Source: a virus. From it: a stretch of DNA of 64,000 nt. This document shows positions 33,124 through 39,717 of the stretch, piece by piece (the first letter of the stretch is position 1; every line of letters starts with the position of its first letter). The notes below the pieces were generated by a model that saw nothing but the letters and a program-made list of their open reading frames with translations, was not told the origin of the DNA and did not search any database. The stretch is taken from positions 29,876-93,875 of IMG/VR virus record IMGVR_UViG_3300032309_000931; one strand, written 5' to 3'. The position numbers were made by a program, and so were the translations under genes.

Positions 33124-33429
33124 ATGAACGACGGAACATACCTCAACCTTGACGGAAAGTTTATTCTCTCTCACGCCAAGTCTGGCTATTGGGTAGCCGT
33201 TCACAAGTACGACAGCCTTGACGACACTATTTCAGGGGATTACGTAGGCGTGTGGACAAATCCCGAAACTGGCGTTATGTACCTTGACCGTAGCGTTTGG
33301 GTGTCTGACTTGGACAACGCTATCGCTCTGGGTAAGTCACAAGGACAATTGGCTATCTGGGACTGTGCCAATGAAACAGAAATCTGGCTCAACGAATACT
33401 TTGCCGATGTATTCAAAGACGAAGTTTGA
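33124..33429 (+). CDS. Hypothetical 101-residue protein
   Basis: Beta-rich (YLNLDGKFILSHAKSGYWVA, then DYVGVWTNPETGVMYLDRSV) with a C-terminal helix (ALGKSQGQLAIWDCANETE). No family recognised. Stop codon overlaps the next promoter block. Confidence 0.65.
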   Translation: MNDGTYLNLDGKFILSHAKSGYWVAVHKYDSLDDTISGDYVGVWTNPETGVMYLDRSVWVSDLDNAIALGKSQGQLAIWDCANETEIWLNEYFADVFKDEV

Positions 33430-33451
33430 TGTCGGTACTCCCCTGTATAAT
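33430..33451 (+). promoter_or_regulatory. TGTC-type promoter 13 (leaderless geometry)
   Basis: TGTCGGTACTC, 5 nt (CCCTG), TATAAT, then TAGACT and ATG (6 nt). The TGTC block begins inside the stop codon of the gene before. Confidence 0.7.
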
Positions 33452-33457
33452 TAGACT

Positions 33458-33568
33458 ATGAACGAACAATTTATCGAATGCCCCCAATGTGGCGACACAG
33501 TAATCGAATCCGATATGCGTGAGGTAGGCGTATGTTGGGAATGTGACTATCTACCAGAGGAGAAATAA
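33458..33568 (+). CDS. 36-residue zinc-ribbon microprotein
   Basis: MNEQFIECPQCGDTVIESDM then VCWECDY: C8-x2-C11 and C26-x2-C29. Predicted leaderless. Coupled to the next gene by the stop/start spacing. Confidence 0.65.
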   Translation: MNEQFIECPQCGDTVIESDMREVGVCWECDYLPEEK

Positions 33569-33847
33569 ATGGGAAGAATGTTTGTAGAGAGTATCAAGGA
33601 ACTTGGCGATATCGAATTAGAGGATATGGTGAGTATGCACTTCAGTAGCAATTGCTACCCCCCAATTCCACAGTTTATGGTGCAGTCAGCGGTAGCCGCT
33701 ATCAACGCTTGCAACTATGGTGACTACAATGAGGTAATCCAATTGCCACACGGAGTCACTTACAGGGGTAGTGAGTTTGTTGATGCAGCCACCTATGTCG
33801 AAGCACACCGCCTTGAGGGATTCGTAGAATGGGAGTATGAGGACTAA
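33569..33847 (+). CDS. Hypothetical 92-residue protein
   Basis: Helical, with MVSMHFSSNCYPPIPQFMVQ, SAVAAINACNYGDYNEVIQL and a C-terminal acidic part. The (L/I)PxGV-x-YRG segment (LPHGVTYRGSEFVDA) recalls other phage hypothetical proteins with a conserved NxYPP(I/V) core. Function unknown. Confidence 0.72.
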   Translation: MGRMFVESIKELGDIELEDMVSMHFSSNCYPPIPQFMVQSAVAAINACNYGDYNEVIQLPHGVTYRGSEFVDAATYVEAHRLEGFVEWEYED

Positions 33848-33936
33848 TGGACTGGGAAAACGTAATTGACTGGAAAGTTGTTGACAGGTTGACAGACGAA
33901 CAGGTATCCGCTATACTGGATATGTTCGACAAGTAA
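33847..33936 (+). CDS. 29-residue microprotein
   Basis: MDWENVIDWKVVDRLTDEQV..., a single amphipathic helix, TAATG-coupled to the gene before. Its coding sequence also holds TTGACA, 17 nt, TATACT, so it may double as a promoter for the next gene. Confidence 0.45.
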   Translation: MDWENVIDWKVVDRLTDEQVSAILDMFDK

Positions 33937-33943
33937 GGATAAA

Positions 33944-34117
33944 ATGACTGACTATATACTCAAATATCAGGTATGGAATGGACACGAGGACGGTAAGTTG
34001 GCAACGTTCCGTCACTTGGAACAGGCACAACTGTTTGTCGATAGCGTGAGAGCATTCTATCCCAAGGTATTTGTTTATGATGTTTTGACTGGACAACGAT
34101 TGGTGAGTGCAGACTAG
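33944..34117 (+). CDS. Hypothetical 57-residue protein
   Basis: TDYILKYQVWNGHEDGKLAT, then FRHLEQAQLFVDSVRAFYPK and VFVYDVLTGQRL. Strand-helix-strand plan seen in phage DUF-type peptides. Followed by the GCGCCCC motif 5 nt after the stop. Confidence 0.65.
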   Translation: MTDYILKYQVWNGHEDGKLATFRHLEQAQLFVDSVRAFYPKVFVYDVLTGQRLVSAD

Positions 34118-34188
34118 GAGCTGCGCCCCCCTCGTTACCAAACATCTATTAAGAATTACGAATAATTATCCAGATTCCCAGAGTTATA

Positions 34189-34210
34189 TGTCGGTGGTCA
34201 GGGGTATACT
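34189..34210 (+). promoter_or_regulatory. TGTC-type promoter 14
   Basis: TGTCGGTGGTC, 5 nt (AGGGG), TATACT. Confidence 0.72.
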
Positions 34211-34238
34211 TATAAGACAGACAAGAAAAGGACACACA

Positions 34239-34640
34239 ATGGGACAATACCACAGCATTTACAACCTTGACAAGCAAGAGGTTATTCACCCACACGACAT
34301 TGGTCTTGGGGCAAAGCAGCGTGAACACACAGGTCACACTGCCTCACTGTCAGATATGATGTATATCCTGACAACCTGCTCACCTATGCGTGGCGGAGGG
34401 GATTTCGTAGCAGAGGTTATGAAGGACTTCATTGGGCGTTGGGCAGGTGACCGTTGCGTAGTTATTGGTGACTATGCTGAACCTAGTGACTTGCCAGATG
34501 TGGATTTCTCTACCCTCAAAGATTTCACAGATATTTCTGGAGAAGCACGAGCCTTTATCTTTGAGGTATATGGTATCCATTTCCGAACGGTTGACTATGG
34601 TTTGGAAAGAGTTTACCCTGAGAATTCAGACAGAGTTTGA
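34239..34640 (+). CDS. Conserved phage protein of unknown function
   Basis: 133 residues from the ATG at 34239. MGQYHSIYNLDKQEVIHPHD, IGLGAKQREHTG and DRCVVIGDYAEPSDLPDVDF are hallmark segments of a family common in actinobacterial phages. The conserved His/Asp residues and GDYA could form a binding site, but no reaction is known to me. The longer frame starting at 34107 is ignored since it covers the promoter. Confidence 0.75.
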   Translation: MGQYHSIYNLDKQEVIHPHDIGLGAKQREHTGHTASLSDMMYILTTCSPMRGGGDFVAEVMKDFIGRWAGDRCVVIGDYAEPSDLPDVDFSTLKDFTDISGEARAFIFEVYGIHFRTVDYGLERVYPENSDRV

Positions 34641-34662
34641 TGTCCGTGGTAGACGGTATAAT
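34641..34662 (+). promoter_or_regulatory. TGTC-type promoter 15
   Basis: TGTCCGTGGTA, 5 nt (GACGG), TATAAT. One core base differs. Confidence 0.68.
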
Positions 34663-34689
34663 TGTAGTAACAACAACGAGAGGACAACT

Positions 34690-34950
34690 ATGTTAGACAA
34701 AGCATTTGCTCTAAAGAAAGTAACCGAAGACATAACTACAGACCCAATGGTTATGTACGCTGGCTTTCTTGTAATGCAAGCAGAAACCGAAGACGAGCGT
34801 AACTCTGCTCTGAACAACTTTGGACAAACAATCACAGGACTTATGGCATTTGCTATGTCGGAACTCCTGCTGTCGGAAGAGGACTTCACCGCCCTCACCG
34901 AAACAATTGGGGAACTTATCGAAATTGGTGAAATTGGAGAAGAGGACTAA
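34690..34950 (+). CDS. Hypothetical 86-residue acidic helical protein
   Basis: MLDKAFALKKVTEDITTDPM, then GFLVMQAETEDERNSALNNF and a strongly acidic end (GELIEIGEIGEED). All-helical. Start chosen by AGAGGACAACT. First gene of a three-gene operon. Not recognised. Confidence 0.65.
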   Translation: MLDKAFALKKVTEDITTDPMVMYAGFLVMQAETEDERNSALNNFGQTITGLMAFAMSELLLSEEDFTALTETIGELIEIGEIGEED

Positions 34951-35093
34951 TGTCTGAAATTATAATTAGGCTTGACACCGCTCACGCAGAGACCCTCATT
35001 GGGTTTCTTGGAGAGTTCTTGGATGGAGAGTTCGCTGAGGAAGAGTGCTTCATCAACTTGTACAACAAACTAGTAAGGGAGATGAACTACTAA
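34950..35093 (+). CDS. Hypothetical 47-residue protein
   Basis: MSEIIIRLDTAHAETLIGFL..., one strand then two amphipathic helices (GEFAEEECFINLYNKLVREM). TAATG coupling on both sides makes it real with good likelihood. Confidence 0.62.
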   Translation: MSEIIIRLDTAHAETLIGFLGEFLDGEFAEEECFINLYNKLVREMNY

Positions 35094-35491
35094 TGGAAAA
35101 CCAGCACCCAGTACTTTCACAACTCAATCAAGAAGTCTCAGACCTGAAGCAGCAGGTGGAGTTCCTTCGAAGTGAACGTGACCGTCTTTTGGCTAACTAC
35201 TCACAGGACGTAGAGAACACTCGTGCAATTCTTATCGAAGCAATTGTCGACGGAACAGACGTTAGGACGTTGGCAAACTCTATCGCTGATGTGTTTGCTA
35301 TCTCGCTCCTCAAGTCAGTCACAGTATCAATGGTGATGAATGTTGAAGCGACAATGGTGGTTCCTGCTGACTACGACATTAGCAACCTTGAAATTGGGGA
35401 TGTTCAGGTTCATTGCTACAACTCAGATGTTGAAGACTTTAGCGTTGAATCATTTGACATCATTGACATCGAAGAGGCTAAGTATACATAA
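35093..35491 (+). CDS. Hypothetical 132-residue protein with N-terminal coiled coil
   Basis: Residues ~10-40 form a coiled coil (LNQEVSDLKQQVEFLRSERD). The C-terminal half is a beta-type domain (SVTVSMVMNVEATMVVPADY, then DISNLEIGDVQVHCYNSDVE). Similar two-part proteins occur in actinophage early regions; function unknown. Confidence 0.7.
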   Translation: MENQHPVLSQLNQEVSDLKQQVEFLRSERDRLLANYSQDVENTRAILIEAIVDGTDVRTLANSIADVFAISLLKSVTVSMVMNVEATMVVPADYDISNLEIGDVQVHCYNSDVEDFSVESFDIIDIEEAKYT

Positions 35492-35668
35492 TAGCTAGGT
35501 TCCCACTGTGGTATTCTTGTCCTTTCCTGCAGTGGTGATAGGTCCTGGATATGACCTTTATAAACTGTCCTTTCTTAGTACCCTGCCGAGATCGGTGGAC
35601 CTGCGCCCCCCTGCCCCAGCAAACAAGTTACGAACTGTTACAAAAATCCCCTGATTTGATTTGTTTTA
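35492..35668 (+). other. Intergenic region with small hairpins
   Basis: No gene. Contains CCACTG...CAGTGG and AGGTC...GACCT inverted repeats, two copies of TGTCCTTTCYT, then the GCGCCCC motif and two GTTACRAA-like sites before the promoter. Confidence 0.4.
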
Positions 35669-35690
35669 TGTCGGTGGTCATTGGTATACT
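35669..35690 (+). promoter_or_regulatory. TGTC-type promoter 16
   Basis: TGTCGGTGGTC, 5 nt (ATTGG), TATACT. Confidence 0.72.
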
Positions 35691-35708
35691 TGTATTACAG
35701 GCAGGGAG

Positions 35709-35837
35709 ATGAAGTCGGAAGTCCCCACAAAAAAAATAAAAAAGTTTGAGAATAGACTTGACAAACTCTCTCCCAGCCTGTATAATAGTAATAACGAAGC
35801 AAACAAAACAGTTGGCTCACTACAAGGAAGCAGGTAA
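35709..35837 (+). CDS. Possible 42-residue basic peptide
   Basis: MKSEVPTKKIKKFENRLDKL, lysine-rich. GGGAG lies too close to the ATG for a good ribosome site, and a strong promoter is embedded in the frame. It could instead be an untranslated leader. Confidence 0.3.
   Translation: MKSEVPTKKIKKFENRLDKLSPSLYNSNNEANKTVGSLQGSR
35758..35786 (+). promoter_or_regulatory. Consensus sigma-70-type promoter
   Basis: TTGACA, 17 nt, TATAAT: perfect hexamers and spacing, no TGTC block. Drives the gene starting at 35843. Confidence 0.8.
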
Positions 35838-35842
35838 CACAA

Positions 35843-35989
35843 ATGGGAGAAATCCAAATCGGTTCACAGTTCACCACGCAGAAGTCAGGCGTTGTCGGAA
35901 CGGTTCAGGAAATCGTCAAGAACGCAAACGGCACAAGCCGTGTTCGCCTCACCGTCAATGGTGCAGACCGCTGGACTACCGTAAAGTAG
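35843..35989 (+). CDS. Small beta-barrel-like protein
   Basis: 48 residues: MGEIQIGSQFTTQKSGVVGT, VQEIVKNANGTSRVRLTVNG, RWTTVK. The G-x-x-F-x-T-x-x-(S/T)GVxGxVxEI plan is that of short SH3-like barrel proteins found in actinobacterial phages. Expressed from a consensus promoter, so probably abundant. Confidence 0.7.
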   Translation: MGEIQIGSQFTTQKSGVVGTVQEIVKNANGTSRVRLTVNGADRWTTVK

Positions 35990-36066
35990 TCTAGTTTGGG
36001 GAGGTAGGAGGAACGGCTCTGAATACCTAGTAGACTACCTCCCCCACTTACAACTCAATAGTTTCG

Positions 36067-36088
36067 TGTCAGACCCCAATGATACAAT
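36067..36088 (+). promoter_or_regulatory. TGTC-type promoter 17 (degenerate)
   Basis: TGTCAGACCCC, 5 nt (AATGA), TACAAT. Spacing kept, upstream block degraded. Confidence 0.5.
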
Positions 36089-36120
36089 GGATACATAAGC
36101 CAATAGAAAGGACTAAACCA

Positions 36121-36576
36121 ATGGCTCGTTCACTCTCCGTGAAAATCCCAACCGCAACTCTTATCGCTGATGTTGAGGCAACTATTGCCAAGATTGAGGC
36201 AGAGATGGCTACATACCCTGCCGATATGGAAGCATACCGCAAGGCAAGCAAGGCACACCAAGACTTGGTTCTCAAAGCAGTTATTGAGGCAATCAAGAAC
36301 CCTGACAACATTGGTGACACCTATGACCAGAACGCTCTTGTTCGTGTCAGTAGCAACCGCTATGGTCGTAACGGCGTTAGCATTGAGGTAAACACCGATT
36401 TGCTCAACCTGCCTAGCGAACCTGAATGTCCAACTAACCCTAACGAGAAAACTCACTATGGGCGTGAATACACCACCAAGTTGGACTTGCTCAAGAAAAA
36501 CCTCAAGGTTCTCAAAATGACTAACCAAGAGGAAGTCAATGCCTCCACTTACAATACTGTAATGGAACTTCTCTAA
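36121..36576 (+). CDS. Coiled-coil phage protein
   Basis: 151 residues from the ATG at 36121. N-terminal SLSVKIPTATLIADVEATIA, KIEAEMATYPADMEAYRKAS is helical; C-terminal LDLLKKNLKVLKMTNQEEVN is a second coil. Between them lies a short beta part (ALVRVSSNRYGRNGVSIEVN). Proteins with this order are common in actinophages; role unknown. Confidence 0.72.
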   Translation: MARSLSVKIPTATLIADVEATIAKIEAEMATYPADMEAYRKASKAHQDLVLKAVIEAIKNPDNIGDTYDQNALVRVSSNRYGRNGVSIEVNTDLLNLPSEPECPTNPNEKTHYGREYTTKLDLLKKNLKVLKMTNQEEVNASTYNTVMELL

Positions 36577-36706
36577 CGAGAAATGTGCTGGGTATCACTA
36601 GAAACTGCCTCCTGAATTGGGGTAGCGACTAGACAGGTAAAATAATTTCGCTCTAACCTGAGTATGTGGTTAAACTGCTCACCCTATAACTACACAGAGA
36701 AACATT

Positions 36707-36778
36707 GGCTTCATAGTGAAAAGGTTATCACACTACCCTGTCGAGGTAGAAGTTAGGGTTCGAGTCCCTATGAGGTCG
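36707..36778 (+). tRNA. tRNA-Asp (anticodon GTC)
   Basis: Full cloverleaf: acceptor GGCTTCA/TGAGGTC (with G-U pairs), D-arm GTGA/TCAC, anticodon stem CTACC/GGTAG with loop CTGTCGA, T-arm TAGGG/CCCTA with TTCGAGT. No encoded CCA. The only tRNA on the plus strand. Confidence 0.9.
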
Positions 36779-36788
36779 CTTCCCTTGA

Positions 36789-36863
36789 AATAGAGGGTGA
36801 GTTGCTAGTTGCAGATGATACTAGATAGGTTAGAGATACTAGGGTGAGATGATGTCCTCTATT
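36789..36863 (+). ncRNA. Possible structured RNA next to tRNA-Asp
   Basis: AATAGAGG (36789-36796) pairs with CCTCTATT (36856-36863), closing a ~60-nt interior that contains GATACTAG twice. A strong terminator follows, so a tRNA plus RNA transcript ending at ~36934 is plausible. No coding frame is seen here. Confidence 0.35.
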
Positions 36864-36886
36864 CCGAAGTAAACTTTCACACACTA

Positions 36887-36934
36887 ATCCCCTGCGAAGC
36901 GTCTGGATAGATTGCTGGTAGCAGGGGATTTTTG
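36887..36934 (+). terminator. Intrinsic terminator after the tRNA-Asp region
   Basis: ATCCCCTGC pairs with GCAGGGGAT (25-nt loop) and is followed by TTTTTGTTTT. Confidence 0.8.
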
Positions 36935-37028
36935 TTTTGGGGAATCGAGCTGCGCCCCGACTTTGTTAGAACATACTTATTACGGATTGGTTACGAAAGC
37001 CCCAAAAATGTTCCCGAAACTTGTTTTA

Positions 37029-37050
37029 TGTCGGTGGTCAGGAGTATAAT
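37029..37050 (+). promoter_or_regulatory. TGTC-type promoter 18
   Basis: TGTCGGTGGTC, 5 nt (AGGAG), TATAAT: one of the best copies. Confidence 0.75.
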
Positions 37051-37080
37051 AGAACTAACAACGAAAAAGAAAGGTATGAA

Positions 37081-38103
37081 ATGGCTCACGAATTAGAAAT
37101 CGGTGCTAACGGCGAGGTTGCTTTTGCTTCCTTGCGTGAACCTGCTTGGCACAAGTTGGGTACTGTCTTTGAAGACGAGGTATCAACTTCAGAAATGCTC
37201 AAGTTGGCTCACTTGGACAACTGGAATGTTCGCCTTGAGGAATTGACTTTCCCTGAAGGCTATGTCTCAGACAAGACAAACTACTTTGTTTGTCGCACTA
37301 ACCCATTCGACAAGACACAGAATGATGTGCTTGGCGTTGTGGGTGAACGCTATCACACTATGCAGAACGAGGACTTGTTCACCTTTGGTGACAACCTGCT
37401 TGACGGTGGTGGCAAGTGGGAAACCGCTGGCTCAATCAAGGGTGGGCGTGTAGTCTTTGGCTCTCTCGCTCTTGACAACGAAATGGTGCTTGACCCCAAT
37501 GGTCGTGCTGACAAGGTAGACAGTTACCTCCTTATCAACACCAGTCACGATGGCTCTATCTCCATTATGGCTTCGATTACCCCTGTGCGAGTTGTGTGTG
37601 CAAACACTCTCAACCTTGCTCTTGGTGGTGGCGTAGGCAAGTGGCGTAATGTCAAGCAGTCGTTCAAAATTCGTCACACTCAGACGGCAGAGGGCAAGGT
37701 TCAAGTTGCTCGTGAAGCACTTGGTTTGGCTCAGACTTACCTTGACGAGTTCTCCGTTATGGCTAACGCTATGATTGAGACTGAGGTTACTAAGTCAGAG
37801 TTTGACCAGATTGTTGCTCTTGCTTACCCTGCCCCTGAGAAAGACGCTAAGGGTTCGTTCAAGAAGCACAACGACAAGATTGAACTCATCAACGACATCT
37901 ATGTTGGTGACTACAACAACACGATTGCTGGTACTGCTTGGGGTACGCTCAACGCTCTCACAGAACGCCTTGACTGGTATCGCTCTGCTCGTGGTGGCAA
38001 CAACGAAAGTATCCTTGCTGGTGCTAGTGGACTTGACCCTGCTCTCAATGCAGAAAAGAACCGCTTGGCTCGTATTGTCGCAAGCGTAATGCTGGGAGTG
38101 TAA
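37081..38103 (+). CDS. DUF932 phage/plasmid-like protein
   Basis: 340 residues from the ATG at 37081. Hallmarks of the DUF932/TIGR03299 family: REPAWHKLGTVFEDEVSTSE near the start, NPFDKTQNDVLGVVGERYH, SLLINTSHDGS-like segment (YLLINTSHDGSISIMASITP), VRVVCANTLNLALGG and KIRHTQTAEGKVQ-AREAL. The family is widespread on phages and plasmids and has no firmly known activity; a role in DNA metabolism or anti-host defence is often supposed. The largest gene of the microprotein block. Confidence 0.9.
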   Translation: MAHELEIGANGEVAFASLREPAWHKLGTVFEDEVSTSEMLKLAHLDNWNVRLEELTFPEGYVSDKTNYFVCRTNPFDKTQNDVLGVVGERYHTMQNEDLFTFGDNLLDGGGKWETAGSIKGGRVVFGSLALDNEMVLDPNGRADKVDSYLLINTSHDGSISIMASITPVRVVCANTLNLALGGGVGKWRNVKQSFKIRHTQTAEGKVQVAREALGLAQTYLDEFSVMANAMIETEVTKSEFDQIVALAYPAPEKDAKGSFKKHNDKIELINDIYVGDYNNTIAGTAWGTLNALTERLDWYRSARGGNNESILAGASGLDPALNAEKNRLARIVASVMLGV

Positions 38104-38276
38104 TCCCTAACTGCTAGGCAACAGTCTAAACTGCCTCCCCTTTGGGGGATCGACTGGGGATAAGTTATGCACAGGAGCTGCGCCCCAAAAATTCTAACAT
38201 AGATAACTAATCATAAAAAAACAATTACGAACCTCGTAAAAAATCTCCCGAATTCCTCTTGTTATATGTCGGTGGT
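38104..38276 (+). other. Intergenic module
   Basis: Contains a CCCC-TTT-GGGG hairpin, a DnaA-like box (TTATGCACA, 38165-38173), GCGCCCC, a TTACGAA motif and an A/T tract before the promoter. No gene. Confidence 0.45.
38165..38173 (+). promoter_or_regulatory. DnaA-like box (TTATGCACA)
   Basis: Fits the relaxed consensus TTWTNCACA with one change from TTATCCACA. Confidence 0.5.
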
Positions 38277-38298
38277 ACGCAGTATAATTGAGGTATCC
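38277..38298 (+). promoter_or_regulatory. TGTC-type promoter 19
   Basis: TGTCGGTGGTA, 5 nt (CGCAG), TATAAT. Last full copy; drives a long run of coupled genes. Confidence 0.72.
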
Positions 38299-38316
38299 CC
38301 TAATGGAAGGTATGAA

Positions 38317-38529
38317 ATGAAGAAGTTTGATATTCGTGCTACCTATGAGTATGTAGCAGAAGGTATCATTGCTGAAGATGAAGATGCGGCTTATAACATC
38401 TTCCTTGCAAATCTCAACGACTACTACTCTGGCACAGAAGACCTAGAGATTGAAGAAGACGGAGATGTTTGCGAAGACTGTGAGCAAGACATTGACGAGT
38501 GTGATTGTGAGGAAGAAGATGCTGACTGA
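38317..38529 (+). CDS. Acidic microprotein with Cys pairs
   Basis: 70 residues. KKFDIRATYEYVAEGIIAED is a strand-helix unit like several others here; the end is highly acidic with CEDCEQDIDECDCEEE. The Cys pattern could bind one zinc. An ATGAAATGA start-stop unit overlaps the start as in Z2. Confidence 0.68.
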   Translation: MKKFDIRATYEYVAEGIIAEDEDAAYNIFLANLNDYYSGTEDLEIEEDGDVCEDCEQDIDECDCEEEDAD

Positions 38530-38599
38530 ACACTGTGTACCCAATGACAATGACCTGTGTATGTTCTGTGGAGAGGATATGAGTAATGTCTACTACTGA
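38519..38599 (+). CDS. 26-residue Cys microprotein
   Basis: MLTEHCVPNDNDLCMFCGED: H5, C6, C14 and C17 could bind zinc. Overlaps both neighbours, as in a coupled operon. Confidence 0.5.
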   Translation: MLTEHCVPNDNDLCMFCGEDMSNVYY

Positions 38600-38828
38600 T
38601 GATTGGAAGCCTGATATGTTTATTACATACCGCTTCGTTTCCGACTTTGCTATTGTGACGTTCAACGTTCCAGGTATGGCTGAGTGGGACGACGAGCAAT
38701 GGGATTCTGTAGCACACACAGACCTTGCCTCATATGTGACTGAGCCTGAAGCATACTGGGAAGACGAGCAATGGCAAGTTGAAGACGGTAGGGAGCAGTA
38801 CGAGACATATGGAAGGGTATCCCTATGA
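38586..38828 (+). CDS. Hypothetical 80-residue acidic protein
   Basis: Trp- and acid-rich (WKPDMFITYRFVSDFAIVTF, then AEWDDEQWDSVAHTD and YWEDEQWQVEDGREQ). Could mimic nucleic-acid charge, but nothing specific is recognised. Overlaps both neighbours. Confidence 0.65.
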   Translation: MSTTDDWKPDMFITYRFVSDFAIVTFNVPGMAEWDDEQWDSVAHTDLASYVTEPEAYWEDEQWQVEDGREQYETYGRVSL

Positions 38829-38995
38829 GTGATAACCTAGAGACTTATTATGAAGTCAACGAACGTGAAGTAGCCAAACAAGAGATTACGAGCAAGATTG
38901 ACGAATTGCTGGAATCGAGTTCTATGTCGTACCTCGATGCTAAAATAGGACTAAACCTAATAAAGACATTCATCAAATTTATGGACGAGGAGTAA
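38825..38995 (+). CDS. Hypothetical 56-residue helical protein
   Basis: MSDNLETYYEVNEREVAKQE..., helical with heptad tendency (LNLIKTFIKFMDEE). ATGA overlap with the gene before. Confidence 0.62.
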   Translation: MSDNLETYYEVNEREVAKQEITSKIDELLESSSMSYLDAKIGLNLIKTFIKFMDEE

Positions 38996-38996
38996 G

Positions 38997-39158
38997 ATGA
39001 AGACCTATCAAGTAGAATACAATGCTACCTATTGGGTAGAAGCAGATAGCGAAGAGCAAGCAATCGAACTGGCTATCATTCAGCACGAAGATATGCCTGA
39101 CGGTGATTGGGAAGCAATGATTGACCCCTATGACAGCAATAACTTTGGAGATAAGTAA
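38997..39158 (+). CDS. Hypothetical 53-residue protein
   Basis: MKTYQVEYNATYWVEADSEE then QAIELAIIQHEDMPDGDWEA: strand, (V/E)EA-x-(S/D)EEQAIELA helix, DGDWEA. This plan (strand then helix starting with -EEA-) recurs in several small genes here and may be one paralogous family. TAATG coupled to the next gene. Confidence 0.65.
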   Translation: MKTYQVEYNATYWVEADSEEQAIELAIIQHEDMPDGDWEAMIDPYDSNNFGDK

Positions 39159-39394
39159 TGATTACTTGGGACGAATGGGAAGATACCTATAAGCCTACTA
39201 CCCCTTTGGCTATCGAAGACCTATCAGAGATTGACAAGGACTTAGACTATCACTACATCTGGACTATGGTGGACGGTGACGGACGGTATGCTGACCTGTA
39301 CTCTGGTATTTATATCGTCAACCGTCTTGGTTACTTTGTTACTGAAGTACCGTGGACAGAAGAAGTATTCGTGACTGACCAAAAGGATATCTAA
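39158..39394 (+). CDS. Hypothetical 78-residue protein
   Basis: MITWDEWEDTYKPTTPLAIE then IDKDLDYHYIWTMVDGDGRY and YIVNRLGYFVTEVPW. The HxxWTxxDGDG segment resembles a conserved actinophage peptide of unknown role. Confidence 0.7.
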   Translation: MITWDEWEDTYKPTTPLAIEDLSEIDKDLDYHYIWTMVDGDGRYADLYSGIYIVNRLGYFVTEVPWTEEVFVTDQKDI

Positions 39395-39510
39395 TGAAGT
39401 GTGAACTAGAAAGTTGCAGCAAAGTCGGAAGGTATGAAGATGTAGAAGAGTTCTACATTCTTTGTGAAGAACACTATGAGCAAGTAGTGAAAGGAACCAT
39501 ATATGGATAA
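39394..39510 (+). CDS. 38-residue Cys microprotein
   Basis: MKCELESCSKVGRYEDVEEF then YILCEEHYEQ: C3, C8, C22 and H25 are a candidate zinc site. Overlaps the next gene by 8 bases. Confidence 0.6.
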   Translation: MKCELESCSKVGRYEDVEEFYILCEEHYEQVVKGTIYG

Positions 39511-39664
39511 TCAGATCGTTTCTTATATCAATGACCAGCTACCAGAAATTCTTGAGAGCCGTGACTATGCACTTGCTAATGATGATTTCGAATCTGAATA
39601 TTTGGATGGTATTGTAATGGCATATCAACATATCATTGATAAGTTCTCTTACGAACGCCCTTGA
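39503..39664 (+). CDS. Hypothetical 53-residue protein
   Basis: MDNQIVSYINDQLPEILESR..., helical (FESEYLDGIVMAYQHIIDKF). Its end overlaps the -35 of the next promoter. Confidence 0.62.
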   Translation: MDNQIVSYINDQLPEILESRDYALANDDFESEYLDGIVMAYQHIIDKFSYERP

Positions 39665-39689
39665 CAAAATCCCGAAATCTTGGTACAAT
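39661..39689 (+). promoter_or_regulatory. Consensus-like sigma-70-type promoter
   Basis: TTGACA, 17 nt, TACAAT, no TGTC block. Confidence 0.75.
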
Positions 39690-39717
39690 AGTATAACCCC
39701 TAACAAAAGGAAAACAA

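Noticed and set aside
34107-34239. Longer N-terminus for the 34.2-kb gene
   Set aside because: It would cover the TGTC promoter; the ATG at 34239 has a good ribosome site.
35492-35600. Riboswitch or stable RNA after the coiled-coil gene
   Set aside because: Only short local inverted repeats and a repeated TGTCCTTTC; not enough for a call.
36577-36706. Second tRNA upstream of tRNA-Asp
   Set aside because: No T-loop TTCRA and no acceptor pair could be found.
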